A stretch of DNA of 64,000 nucleotides. Source: Chrysophaeum taylorii. Its lineage: Eukaryota; Sar; Pelagophyceae; Pelagomonadales; Pelagomonadaceae. The translations under genes and the position numbers were made by a program. Under the pieces are notes generated by a model. That model had not been told where the DNA came from. It saw nothing but the letters and a program-made list of their open reading frames with translations, and did not search any database. Positions 11,300 through 21,521 of this stretch are shown piece by piece. Location: NCBI GenBank assembly GCA_029834535.1, contig JAQMWT010000664.1:186001-250000 (forward strand), given 5' to 3'. Within the stretch, counting starts at the first letter, position 1, and the number at the start of each line of letters is the position of its first letter.

Positions 11300-13690
11300 A
11301 CTTTGCCCCAATGTACCACGCCGGCCTCAAGTGCTCCGAGAGATCATGAGAAAGGTCGCATCTCGGCGCGCGCGGCGTTGACGACGACGACGTGCTTGAA
11401 GACGGACACCCGGCCCGGCGATCGAGTCGAGGCAATAGGCAACCTTTCGGCGGGCGTCAGAGTCTACGCTGAGGCGGTTACCGTCCAGAGGCTCCACTAT
11501 GACGACGCGGCAACGAGCTCGGTCACACTCTCGCGGTCAAAAGGGCGTCGTCTCCAAAGGCACCATCAAAAGGTGGGCTTGAGCGACGTCCGCGCAGCGT
11601 TGGACAAGGAGAACGCCATCGCCAGTCGCGCTCGATCGGCCGCTTCGCACCGGCGGCCGCCTGCGCTTCGGCCAGCACGAGGTGGCAGTCGCCCGAGTTG
11701 CGGAGCCAGTTGGTGGCGGAACGGATCAAGGTCCAGCAGCAGCTCGAGGCAGCAAGAGCATCCCAGCAACACCGTGCCGTCGCGACCGAGCGTGCCGTAT
11801 TAGGGTGGCAAACGAAGAGGCCTTCGAGGCCGAGGTCGAGAAGGCCGAGGCCGTGGAGGCTGCGGCAGCTGTCGCTGCTGCCCGAGCTGATGCGGAGACC
11901 CGGGAGGCGGCCCGTCGAGAGCAACAACTCAAGGTCCAGCGTCAGCGGAGCGAGGAGGCTGCGGCGTTGAAGCGGAACCGCGCTCTGCAGGCGGTGGCTG
12001 AAGAGAAGCAGGCGGCGGCCGACGGCTTCCACGCCGCCGATGTGGCCGACGCCCGCGCCGAAGTGAAGCGAGCAGTGACCGAGGCGGCGGCGACGGAGCG
12101 GACCAAAGCGCAGCTGGCTAAAAAGTGCGACCCGGCGAAGATGCGCCAGCTCCAGCGCAGCTACGCCGACGTCAACAGGGATGCGAAGCAGCTGGCCCTT
12201 GAGCTCGACAAGGCCGAGGCCGAGCTTGAAGCGCGGGACGAGGAGATCGATCGTCTACGGGCGCGCGTCGCCGAGCTCTGGAGAAGCGAGACGCCACTAT
12301 TCGAGGAGTTCCATGCCGGCCGGCAGGCGTCGGTGATGGCAAGGGCCAGGCCTGGCCTCCGTGGGTGCAATATCTCTGTATTCGTCTGCTGGCGTTGCGC
12401 GTCGCGCCGTCCGAGGTCTCTGAAATCATCGCGTTGATCTTCATCGATGATCATCGGGGAAGAGTGCACCGCGGAGATGGAGCTCACGTCCTCCTTGCGT
12501 TTTTTTGTCCGAAACCTGCGAAGCGAGATGGGACGTCTCCACGAGCTCCTCTTAGCCCTCGACCTCAGCAAGGGCGAGGTTTCTCGCGTTCCAATAGTCG
12601 GACGCGTCGCCGCTCGACGGCAAGGAGCTCATCGCAACTCCGAATAGACGGCGACCATGGAGTTCGAGACTGGACGCCATTGGCGCCCGACCGAGCTCGC
12701 CGACCCGACCGCTCGCGGCGAATCCCAGGCTATTTTTCAGCCCGCTTTAGCGAGACATCCAGAGCGCCCTCGATCAGTTTTTCCGTGGGGTGTACGCGAA
12801 GCTTTATGGTTCGGCGGACGGAAAATTTTCAGCGATTGGTGACGTTCGCGGTCTTGCAGGTGCTGTCGGGACGACGACCGACAACTCTGGGGCGGCCTTG
12901 GCTAGCGTCCGAGAGCGGGCCGATGCCGTCATCAAGCGTCGTCAGGGTCCGAGCCACCGCCGCTGCCGAAGGAACAGAGGTGGTAGTGGTGGAAGGAAAT
13001 CCGCCACCAGTCGTCTTGAACAGCATGACGACAAGACTGTGACGGCCTTGATTGAAGCAGCGCGAATGGGATGGGGCGGCTGGACTACACAAGGCGAAAG
13101 CCTTCGCTCGTCGCCGAGCAGCGATCGATCGATCAGCACCGTGCGCGAAATGCCGAAACGATCGCGGCGGCGTTCGATCGAGCCGTAATCAACATGACTT
13201 GGATGCCATCGAGAAGGTGGTGCCCCTTGTCAGCAACCAGGAGCTGGAGGGACAAACCACGCTCGCAGAGCTGGAAAGAAAGCTCGACGCCGAACTCGCC
13301 AAGCTCCGTAGTAGTAGCAACAACAGTGGTTGATGCAAGATGCTCGTCAGCGACATTTCTCGCATCCACGGAATGGGCATGGATGACCTCAAGCCCAAGT
13401 CCTTCACTTCGACAAAGGACGCACAGGTCGGCCAGTCTGGTTCGGAAGCAAATTTTAACCAAGCATCTCAAGCATTTGATCTACCGCAAGATCAAAAAAA
13501 TGGAGAGGTTGAGGGATGAGCCTGTTGTTTGTTTGTTCCGCAGCAGCGACGACCGCCGCCGGTGCTTGGTACGGCAACACAGGAGCGCAGGGCCCTGGAC
13601 GCTCGGCGGCGCGCGCCTTGTGGTGAGCGACGCTGAGTTCAAGGAGAAAAAAATCCGGGGGGGCTGCTTTGGCCAGTAAAGCGAGCAAAG
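11300..13690 (+). pseudogene. Coiled-coil DDE-like transposase relic
   Basis: The plus-strand reading begins with a long Ala/Glu/Arg-rich coiled coil (about 11760-12290; heptads such as LELDKAEAELEARDEEIDRLRARVAEL). After a one-base frame change come FEEFHAGRQ, WPPWVQYLCIRLLALRVAPSEVSEIIAL (12355-12440), a block ending DASPLDGKELIATPN (about 12605-12650), and AKLYGSADGKF followed by TTDNSGAALAS (12870-12905). A coiled coil followed by conserved Asp blocks (DAS/DGK, TDN) resembles uncharacterised DDE-type transposase families seen in algae and animals. That assignment is inference. At least four indels break it. A second protein-like segment starts at ATG 13339. Confidence 0.45.
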
Positions 13691-13699
13691 CGCAAGCGA

Positions 13700-14200
13700 C
13701 TGGCGAAACGAGACCAGCTGCCTTCTTCTTCGATTGTCGACTTTGGCCGGCGAGTCGTCGAGGTGTTGTTGTGGGAGCTCGAGGGAAGACCTAAGGGCGG
13801 CGTATTGGATCGTCTCGGATGCGAATTAAAAGGATAGCCGCGGAAAGAAAACTTGGGACTGGGTGGATATTCGTGGGCTACGACGATGGCTTCTCCGGTT
13901 GGCTCAAAGAAAGCAAATCGTCCGACGACGGTATTTTTTTTCAAGGCACCAAACCTGGCGGCTTCTGGCGCTTTTTTCGACACCAACGAATAATGCGACG
14001 AGGATATGGATGAAACTGCGGGAGGCACCTTATATTATTGAAGAGGACATGGGCCTTTTCTTTCTTTTTCTTTCACCGAAGACGACCTCGCTCGCTCGCC
14101 GATTGACGGGCCGACTGTCGCCAACGGCAAACCAGCCGCCCCCAAAAATGGTCGACTTCGCAGGTCTGGACTTTTTTTTTTTTCGGAGGAGGAGGAGGAG
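13700..14200 (+). other. Unassigned coding-like stretch
   Basis: Plus-strand frames read KRAKRKRLAKRDQLPSSSIV and VDFGRRVVEVLLWELEG at 13675-13800, then GWIFVGYDDGFSGWL at 13860-13905. They look protein-derived but are broken by indels and poly-T runs. They may be the end of the relic just upstream. No family is recognised. Confidence 0.25.
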
Positions 14201-14205
14201 GACCA

Positions 14206-15351
14206 CGTTTACAAGCTCCGTCGCTCTTGGTATGGTTGCAAACAAGCTTGTCGTAATTGGTGGCTTTATTTGGCACGCTTTCTCGTCAATGACTGTGGCT
14301 TCGTCCGCGGATCTGGTGACACTTGCCATTACAAGCTCGTGCTCAATTCTACCGTCCTTCTACGTCTCGTTCTGGTCGTTGATGATCTTCTTGTGGCGCA
14401 CCCTCGTCATTGCATTGGCCATTACCAAGCCTTTTTCCTCCGTTTCCGCGCTTTCACTGACGTCAATGAACTTGATCTCACCTCTTACGTTGGTCTTCGC
14501 ATTACGCGTGATCGCCCTCGGAGAACCCTCACTCTTGACCAATCTCATGCTATCCGTGAAATCCTTACCGAACATCGCTTCATCAACAGTAAACCCGAAC
14601 TCACTCCCGCTCCCAAAGGTCTTCATCTTTCTGCGGCTGATTGTCCGGCTCCTGGTTCTCCAGATCACATTTTCATGGCACGCATCCCTTTTCGTCGTAT
14701 TGTTGGCTGTGTCCTCTTCATCTCCATCATGACTCGCCCTGATATCACTTGGTCCGTCAATCAGTGTGCGCGTTTTTCCCACAATCCTGGTAAATAAACC
14801 CCACTGGCACGCTTTATCCCACACTCTGTGTTATCTCAACGGTACTCAGGATCTTGCCCTTATTCTTGGTCGCGATTCTACCCTTCATCTCTGTGGTTAT
14901 TCCGACTCCAGCTGGGCCGACGACCCCGATGACCGCCACTCTACAACTGGTTTTTGTTTTCTCCTTGCTGGCTCTATATGATAGCCTACTGCTCCCGCTC
15001 GCAGTACTTATACTTGCTCGCTCTTCTTTTGAAGCTGAATTGCTTGCTCTTTACGCCGCTACTGCTGAGCTCTCTTGGCTTCTCAAACTTTTTGATGACT
15101 TTGATCTCCCTCGTCACACGGTCCCAATGTATGTTGATAATAGCACCACCGTCACCCAAGTTCGTCTCCAATGTCTCACACGGCGCACCCGCCATATTGA
15201 CATTCGCTTTTACAGTACCGCCGAATATCATCGCAACCACATCATCGATCTCAAGCACATACCCCGCCTTCACAATCTTAGCGACATTTTCACCCGCAGT
15301 ACGGAAGCTCCTTCCTTCCTCCGGCTTCGTGCTCTTGACCTCACTTCGTGA
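14206..15351 (+). pseudogene. copia-1 copy 2 RT/RNase H
   Basis: Segments in order are SWYGCKQACRNW-like at 14218-14265 (frame 3), the 14270-14797 ORF carrying VVDDLLVAHP, a stop-shift at 14793, then HWHALSHTL and GYSDSSWADDPDD (about 14895-14930), SFEAELLALYAA (about 15028-15060) and YVDNSTTVTQV (15128-15160). The catalytic residues of both RT (DD) and RNase H (D, E, D) are visible, but frame changes at about 14793 and 14945-15010 break the protein. Confidence 0.8.
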
Positions 15352-15604
15352 TCTTCGCCCTGATCTCTGCTGTTTTCTTGCCACAATGCCTCTGTGACGT
15401 CTTCCTCAAAGCTTCTCCTCTGTGAGCGTCTCACTTACCCCTTTTTCCTTTTCTTTCTTTTTCCAGCACCTGTGTGAGGACCTCACTTACCCCTTTTTCC
15501 TTTTCCTTCTTTTCCAGCACCTGTGTGAAGAAGCTATGACACTTACCCCTGAACCACGTATCCAGTATCCTTACGTCTTTCTCTTATCGCTAGTCTAACG
15601 CCTC
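14206..15604 (+). mobile_element. Ty1/copia copia-1, copy 2, 5'-truncated
   Basis: This copy starts abruptly inside the reverse transcriptase (shared with copy 3 from about 14206) and runs through RNase H to the 3' LTR. It is very similar to copy 3 along its length, so it is a young copy cut off at its 5' side by deletion. ORF 14270-14797 contains the intact VVDDLL motif (about 14375). A one-base change near 14793 (GGTAAATAA) stops the frame, and RNase H continues in other frames to HIPRLHNLSDIFTRS (about 15255-15300), the usual copia RNase H end. The LTR start (TGTGAAGAAGC) is at about 15521 and the copy ends at about 15604 without the last LTR bases. Confidence 0.85.
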
Positions 15605-16154
15605 CGTCGTCGAACCACATTTGTCGTCGTCGTCGAGTGGGCTCGCTTTTTTCATGCGTTTTTAGAACCCTGGTCGAGCAGCAGCCAGCCGGTTCCTGCT
15701 CGCGCACGTCAGCGGGGCTCTAGGAAATAAAGCAGCATAGAATCGCGAGTCCGGGAGTTACGACTCGGGTGGCCTCAGGAGCGGCCAGTTGAAAACAACC
15801 CCCCCTTTTCAACGTCTTCGGAGCCTCGCACTCTCGGCTTCAACAGGAGCTCGATCGGAACCAGCGCTCTTAGTCTCCCACTCGAGTCGAGCTGAGCGTG
15901 TGTGTGCTAGACCCTTTTCTTTGCGTTGGAAGGCTAAGGTCCCTTAGGCTGGCATTCTTCTCGAGTGATCCCAATGGTATGAGTGCTGACCAGTTTTTCG
16001 AGCGAGCGAAAAAGGCAGGCCAAGATCCGCCGCGTGCACAACACACCTTATACCCTCAAAGTAGCCGTTGGTTCAATCAACGGCTCCATTTTCGCAAAAC
16101 TCAACGTTTCTCCACGACAAGCGGTATCGACGCGAGCGCTGGCCGCAGCAGAGG
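15605..16154. other. Region upstream of the XKR gene
   Basis: No independent gene is seen. Two short overlapping ORFs (15898-16158 and 15983-16588) share this space. A short stretch with MSADQFFERAKKAGQ starting at ATG 15981 is protein-like and might be an upstream exon, but I see no splice pair that joins it convincingly to the gene body. Promoter elements were not identified. Confidence 0.3.
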
Positions 16155-17924
16155 ATGATGTCACTTTGGGAACCGCGATTCTCCTTGCTCGCCGACTCCT
16201 GCCTCGGGAAGCGGATCCTAAGGTGCGCGCGGGCGCTCGCCGACACGCGTGTCTGCGTGGCGTGGATGCAGACGCTCGGAGACACCCGTCTCGTGCGATG
16301 GATCTTTGCTCTACTCTGTTTGCTCCCGATCGCCGACATCGTCTCCGATATCCATCAGACTGTGTTCTTCGCCGTCGAGGGCTGGGCAGGGTCTTTTTCT
16401 CTTGCCTTGATCGTCGTGTATTGCAGCTGGCGCTTCGGCACGCTCTACGCCGGGTGTCACCCCAAACCGACCTGTTGCCGCGTCCTCGTGCTGTACGTGC
16501 CAGGGCTCGTCATTCCCTTCTGGAGCGTTATTGCGAGAAACGAGACGGAGGCCCAAGACGCAGAACTTCCCGCGGACACGGAGCATGATGCGACCGACTC
16601 TTCGGACCACGCCTCGATCGACGCGCGTCCCCAGGTGGATCCGGGCGAAGAAAACGAGGAATCTCCGCCAGGGGATGGGGGGGAAACGACAAGTTCTGAC
16701 GACGAGACTGTGGGTCAGGGGGCGCCGGGCGATGATACCGTTGAGACGGGTTTATCCGCAGACCAGAACGACGAGGGACCGAAAGGTGACAATAATAATC
16801 CGACTCGGACGCTCTTTAATTTGGAAAATGACCAATTATATGTTCTCGGAGTTATAGAGGACGCGGGGAGAGAGTATCAACTTTTATCTTCGTGTTGTGA
16901 ACGCTTTGTGCTGATCTTGTATTTCGAGGCGAAGGTGCTCTGCTTGATCTTAATCTATTACGTCCGATTTTTGTGGAACGCCTCGTTGACGCTCGCTCGA
17001 GAAGCATTGATGCGCGCCGACGATCGCCCGGAGGATGCAAGGCAGCACGAAATCTACAGTCTCGTGCTTGCTTGCCTCGAAGGTCTGTTCGAGAGCACGC
17101 CGCAGCTCATGTTGCAGATATCCACCTACCGATGGGCGATCAAGAAGAATCTCGACGAACCTTTTATGGGCGTGAGCTACACGACCTGGTTCGCCGTATC
17201 GGCATTTTTTTCGTGCGTCGGGATCCTCAAGGCTGCTATTCTGTTTGGCTGCAACTTCAACGAGATCCTCAACGTTCTCGCGCCGTCGGTGGAGCGAGCG
17301 CGGTTTGCTCGAGCGAGACGCGACCGCATCCTAAACGATGAGACTCCAGACATTCTTAAGCGAGACAAACAGTTCGTCCTCGCCGTCGTGCGGAAAAGGG
17401 GGTGGGCGCTCAGGTACGCCGACCCCGAGCTCAAGAAAGACAAGGAGTTCGTCCTCGCCGCCGTCCGGGAAAGTGGTTATGCGCTCGATGGCGCCGCCCT
17501 CGAGCTCAGGATTGACAAGGAGTTCGTCCTCGCCGCCGTCCGGGAAAGTGGTACAGCGCTCAATGGCGCCGCCCCCGAGCTCAAGAAAGACAAGGAGGTC
17601 GTCCTCGCCGCCGTCCGGCAACATGGTTATGTGCTCCGGTACGCCGCCCCCGAGCTCAAGAAAGACAAGGAGGTCGTCCTCGCCGCCGTCCGGGAAAATG
17701 GTTATGCGCTCGAGTACGCCGCCCCCGAGCTCAAGAAAGACAAGGAGTTCGTCCTCGCCGTCGTCAGGGAACATGGTTATGTGCTCCGGTACGCCGACCC
17801 CGAGCTCAAGAAAGACAAGGAGGTCGTCCTCGCCGCCGTCCGGGGATATCGTTATGCGCTCCGGTACGCCGCCCCCGAGCTCAAGAAGGACAAGGAGGTC
17901 CGCCGTGCCGCGCGTGGGTATTAA
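16155..17924 (+). CDS. XK-related-like membrane protein with DUF4116-type repeats
   Basis: I use the first in-frame ATG (16155; a second follows at 16158), giving 589 aa. Residues about 46-115 form hydrophobic segments with DIVSDI (61-66), as at the start of XK-related (XKR) domains. An acidic low-complexity insert follows (about 120-205). The second half of the membrane domain (about 220-375) has FEAKVLCLILIYYV and the XKR-like ESTPQLMLQ motif (313-321). From residue 406 come seven 25-residue repeats plus a partial eighth (consensus near EFVLAAVRENGYALRYAAPELKKDK), two of which make one DUF4116 unit. Known XKR proteins include apoptotic lipid scramblases, but function here is unknown and the fusion is inferred from one continuous frame. 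The gene ends in TAA. It is flanked by a copia copy and a hAT element. Confidence 0.75.
   Translation: MMSLWEPRFSLLADSCLGKRILRCARALADTRVCVAWMQTLGDTRLVRWIFALLCLLPIADIVSDIHQTVFFAVEGWAGSFSLALIVVYCSWRFGTLYAGCHPKPTCCRVLVLYVPGLVIPFWSVIARNETEAQDAELPADTEHDATDSSDHASIDARPQVDPGEENEESPPGDGGETTSSDDETVGQGAPGDDTVETGLSADQNDEGPKGDNNNPTRTLFNLENDQLYVLGVIEDAGREYQLLSSCCERFVLILYFEAKVLCLILIYYVRFLWNASLTLAREALMRADDRPEDARQHEIYSLVLACLEGLFESTPQLMLQISTYRWAIKKNLDEPFMGVSYTTWFAVSAFFSCVGILKAAILFGCNFNEILNVLAPSVERARFARARRDRILNDETPDILKRDKQFVLAVVRKRGWALRYADPELKKDKEFVLAAVRESGYALDGAALELRIDKEFVLAAVRESGTALNGAAPELKKDKEVVLAAVRQHGYVLRYAAPELKKDKEVVLAAVRENGYALEYAAPELKKDKEFVLAVVREHGYVLRYADPELKKDKEVVLAAVRGYRYALRYAAPELKKDKEVRRAARGY
17370..17921 (+). 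repeat. 75-bp tandem repeats encoding DUF4116-type units
   Basis: There are seven full 75-bp units and a truncated eighth (17895-17921), all in frame within the XKR-like gene. Units 4, 5 and 7 are almost identical at the DNA level, indicating recent duplication or gene conversion. The last unit diverges after EV and stops early (RRAARGY), as if a small indel ended the array. Minus-strand and other-frame ORFs across the array are shadows. Confidence 0.9.
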
Positions 17925-18330
17925 TAGGCGCACACTCGAACTCCGGTCCAAGAGATTTGACGTTCACTACCCTCGCCGAGAAGGTGAGACGATCGACGTC
18001 GCGAGAGGCGACCTCCGATCGTTGTCGGTTCATTTGTTTCGCCGTTTGAATTTGCGTCGTGCGGCTTAATAAGGTTATTTCGAGTCGCTTCGTCGTCCAA
18101 CAGACTACGTGCCCACCACTGGCGACAGACGGCGCGAGAGAAAAAATTGTGTAGTAGTGACTACGTGATCATCTTGTGCTTAATATGAATGAACACGCCT
18201 TTGCGTCAGGACCCGCGCTTCTATATCCGCAGATGTCTCTCTTGATTCGAGGAGCCGGCGTTCTCGAACCGGTCCCCCGTGCCACTCGGCCATCGTTGTT
18301 TCTCTTTCAATAATAGTAGAGAGATTTTAT
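17925..18330. other. Intergenic, with a weak tRNA-like patch
   Basis: No gene is seen. On the minus strand, 18296-18240 contains TGGCCGAGTGG (like an A box of Ser/Leu tRNAs) followed closely by GGTTCGAGAAC (like a B box). The spacing is too short for an anticodon arm and no acceptor stem pairs, so this is at best a pseudo-tRNA. Confidence 0.3.
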
Positions 18331-18719
18331 CAGCGTTGGGAATTCACGTCAGCATGTGAACGCGAACCACTTGCCACGCAATTTTGGTGAAGTGATTTGA
18401 AGTGAACACGTCGCCCTACGTGGTTAAAGCGAACCTTTGTGAAGTGAACGCCACTTCTTTTTTGACGCCAGCGCCGGTCCCTGCCGCGCCCCGTCAGTTC
18501 CGTGCCCTCCGCGCGCTATTGCCTCCTAGGTCTGGTGCTCTTAGATTCTTTCGCGTTTCGGGGCAAAGGAGGAGTTACCGTGGATGGGGTTCAGTGTTTC
18601 TTACTTTAGGCGATGTGAACGACGACCTCGGTATCTTCGTCTGGTTCTTCCTCATCAACCTCCACCTCCAAAGAGTCTTCGGGGAATCATGGTGCTCTCG
18701 GCGTTTTTGAAAAACTCGG

Positions 18720-21070
18720 TCTCGTGTCCGAGGTCCCTGTACTTAATCCGGGCCGCCGCCGCAATGAAATTCTTGTTCATGCGCAGTATACTGGCAACTT
18801 TGTCCGTCTCGTCCGCGCCGAGAAACGTGTTTCCCTCGGTCAGGACAAGATTTTTCAATGCTCAGGCAGCGCTCACAGTAGTAGCTCTGCGCGCCATGTG
18901 TACCAATTGAAAAAAAAACCTTAGAGGAGGAGGCTCTCGCCATGTCCGGAAGGAAGGAACCCATACTGCTTCTTGGTGAGCGGTCGATACGGCTTTCCAA
19001 CGTCGAGCACAGCCAGATCTGTGAAGCTGAGACTTCATCCTTCTTCTCAGATAGATCAGGATAATGCTCTTTCCAGTTGAGCGATCTCGGCAGCCTGATC
19101 CATTGAGTGAAGACCTGTTCAAACTCCTCCACATTGAAATTGGGCATCTGGTTCTCAGGCATAGCACAAGAAGCCTCATCGCCAGTAATGTCGTCGTCCC
19201 AAGCGCCGGGTGCGTCGAGTGCCGCCAAGAGACTGCGGGCAGGCGCAGGCTCGGAGGGCGGCGCAGGCTCGGAGGAAGAGTCTTTGCCTTTTCGTGGTGG
19301 AATGCAGTCCGTGCGTAAATCACATATTCTTGCTTGAGCAACTTCCTGGCCTGAGCTCTCTGATTGGACGACAGGTGCCGGCAGTTGATAGTCCTAAAGT
19401 CAAGAAGAAAGGCAATCAGCTCGCGATCGTTGAATTCGTAGTCGAAGCGACGCACGTAGTTGTTTTCATTATTCCCGCAAAAAAAACGACGCTCACATTC
19501 GAGAATAGCCCACTCAAGACAGATTTTGCCGGTCTTGCTGAGGTCGTCAACATCGACAGTCTTACGTGGCATGGATTTCGCAGTTATGTTCGGGAGATCA
19601 ATGACTTCTAGCGTCCCAGCTCGCAGAGACTCGACCATGTTGTGCTTGATCAATGCGGCGCACGCCCCCAGGTATAAGTGTTCTTGTTGCACGAAAGCAA
19701 CGGCATCATCCGTTATAGCAAAAATCGCCTTCAGCCAACGCCACCCCTTGCTCATCACTGATTGTCAAGGGGAGTCCAATGTTGGTAGCCGTGTACAGTT
19801 TGAGCACGTGGCGCATACGCAGCAAGGAACGAATAAGTTGGTATCGCGCCCGGAACCTCGTCTTATTGAGGTCGAGCTTGAGCTTCGGCGATTTCGATTT
19901 CCCCGGCTATAATGGCAAAAGCGCATGCAGATCCTTCAAACGTGTGCCGTAAGAAAAGAACTTGGCTCCATCGTGGCCACCACTGTTCAGCAGCTCCTGG
20001 CCAGCTGGGAATAGATTGATCACCTGCTTGCCTCTGGATCGCGTGTCAAGTCGCCACATGCCGCTGCCGAGATTTTTGAGATATCATGCATGTCACACAC
20101 GCTTCGACCTCAACAAAAATTTCTTCGGCGACGCCAATTGCAGCCCGGTCTTGAACGATGGTTGCGGCCGCCAAATCGATGTCGATTCCCGCACGCTCCG
20201 CGACCACAGAAGCGGAGCAGAGAAGCAGTGCCGGGATCGGTTCCGTCGTTAGCTGGAACGAGGCCCACGCGGGAACACCGTCTCAACGCCACTCCAATCG
20301 GGCCAGATGAAGGATAGGCCAAAGGCCCGGCTCTTGAACTTATCCTTGAGTGTCCCACCGTTATGCAGCACCATTGTGCATGGCGACAAGCTTGATGGTC
20401 ACTCTCCGCCGACCGACCTTTCGGCGCTCCTCGTCTACAGGCCCGTGATTCCGGACTGGCTCCTGTCGGTCCGGCCTGGCTCCCATGCTCGGGAGAGGTC
20501 TGAAGTTAGTTAGTTAGTGGGCGAATGGATTGCCGAAAGCCGTTTCATCATAACACTCCGTAACGACGTGTATCAAGATTCGAACAACAAAGCAACGATA
20601 TTCCGCGTCGTCCACCCATTCGACCGGCGCCTTTCGAGTCATGAACGAGGGCGCTTGACCTTCCCGTCACCGCCGCGGTAATATTACGACGCCTCAATTA
20701 TTTGGTTGCGATGATCTTCGTCGTCAGTCAAAGGTGCGCTTGGAAAAACTCCGCTGCGACGTGTACACGTAGTGCCGAGCCGAGAACGCCATAAGGGAAG
20801 AGTGCTTTATTTGCCTGGCTGGGCATGGCCATGAAGTATCTATCTCGGCTGCCACAACGCCCACGGCCGTCATAAAAAACGCCCTCCTTTTCTTGGTCTG
20901 TCTTCTGTTTCTTGTTGAGCTGTTGACGTCCCAGCTTGTCCTCCTCCGGATGCGCAGCCTTGAAGTGGGCCGGCCCGAAGAGGGCTTGGTCGTCTACCTG
21001 CCACGTGCCTTTCTTGAAGTATCTCGTCACCACCTTCAGGCGCTCCCAGCAGCACCGGATACACACATGC
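18720..21070 (-). pseudogene. hAT-3 transposase, broken
   Basis: From 21070 the minus strand reads CIRCCWERLKVV...TWQVDDQALFGPAHFKAAHPEE, a BED finger (CxxC ... HxxxxH). ASxxYFMAMPSQANKALFPYG follows at about 20840-20790. After the SINE insertion, HNGGTLKDKF and AERAGIDID...TIVQDRAAIGVAEE (about 20200-20130) correspond to the region around the second catalytic Asp. ORF 19758-18862 covers the alpha-helical domain and a FEQVFTQWIRLP...HYPDLS block. LTEGNTFLGADETDKVASILRMNKNFI (about 18840-18765) is the hATC end. Frameshifts at about 19280 and 18900 inactivate it. Confidence 0.65.
20378..20518. mobile_element. SINE-like element, copy 1
   Basis: This 141-bp sequence is nearly identical to 39232-39376; I see one substitution in the body (ATGCTCGGG here, ATGCCCGGG there). 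It ends in a short (GTTA)n tail. Compared with hAT-3 copy 2, it interrupts the hAT sequence between CAGCACC and GGCGAATGG, so it is a true insertion. No clear pol III A/B boxes or TSD are seen. The tandem tail and two dispersed copies are why I call it SINE-like. Confidence 0.65.
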
Positions 21071-21521
21071 GTCGTCGCCTTCCCACGGACGGAGACGCGC
21101 CCAGGATGATTTTATTTTCCTTCAGTCGACGCACGCAGTCCCACCACCACCACACCTTGGAAAAAAAAAAAAAACTGGTTGTTGATCGTCCACTTTTGGT
21201 GCCGGGCGTGTTTGTTCCACGTCACAACATCGACGTCGCAATCGGCTCGTTCTTGTGAACTTGCTCCTTCTGTTAACACCGCGTTTAAATTTCTCCTCAT
21301 CATCAACATTATCCTCCACCTCTCGTGGTAGCGCGGCTTCGCACATCAGACGGGGTCAGGACCAGGCCGTCAGCCAAAGTGAATGAACGTGAAGTGAACG
21401 TTGGACTTCGGACACGAAAAATGTTCGAAAAAGTGAAGTGAAGCAAAAAGTTCAATGAAGCTAGTGCTAAGTGCATTCCCAACGCTGTATATAGTGTGAA
21501 ATATTTCAAGAACGAAGTCGT

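Larger units (their letters stand above)
18331..21487 (-). mobile_element. hAT-3 copy 1, both termini present
   Basis: The termini are CAGCGTTGGGAATTCAC at 18331 and its near-perfect inverse (GTGCATTCCCAACGCTG) ending at 21487. Just inside, both ends carry several GTGAAGTGAAC-type subterminal motifs (18370-18450; 21375-21440). The transposase reads on the minus strand: BED-type finger at about 21070-20880, catalytic-region remnants at about 20370-20100, middle at 19758-19300, and C-terminal dimerisation remnants at 18860-18720. An 8-bp TSD could not be recognised (GATTTTAT on the left, TATATAGT on the right). A 141-bp SINE-like sequence is inserted at 20378-20518. The right end lies 34 bp beyond the stop codon of the Mpv17-ACT gene. 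Confidence 0.8.

Noticed and set aside
14030-14329. Minus-strand ORFs over the copia-1 copy 2 start
   Set aside because: Antisense shadows of the reverse transcriptase.
17331-18069. Long ORFs on the minus strand and in another plus frame over the DUF4116 repeats
   Set aside because: They are repeat shadows; the XKR-like frame is the one with domain content before the array.
18240-18296. tRNA-like A and B boxes on the minus strand
   Set aside because: Boxes are too close, there is no anticodon stem-loop and no acceptor pairing.
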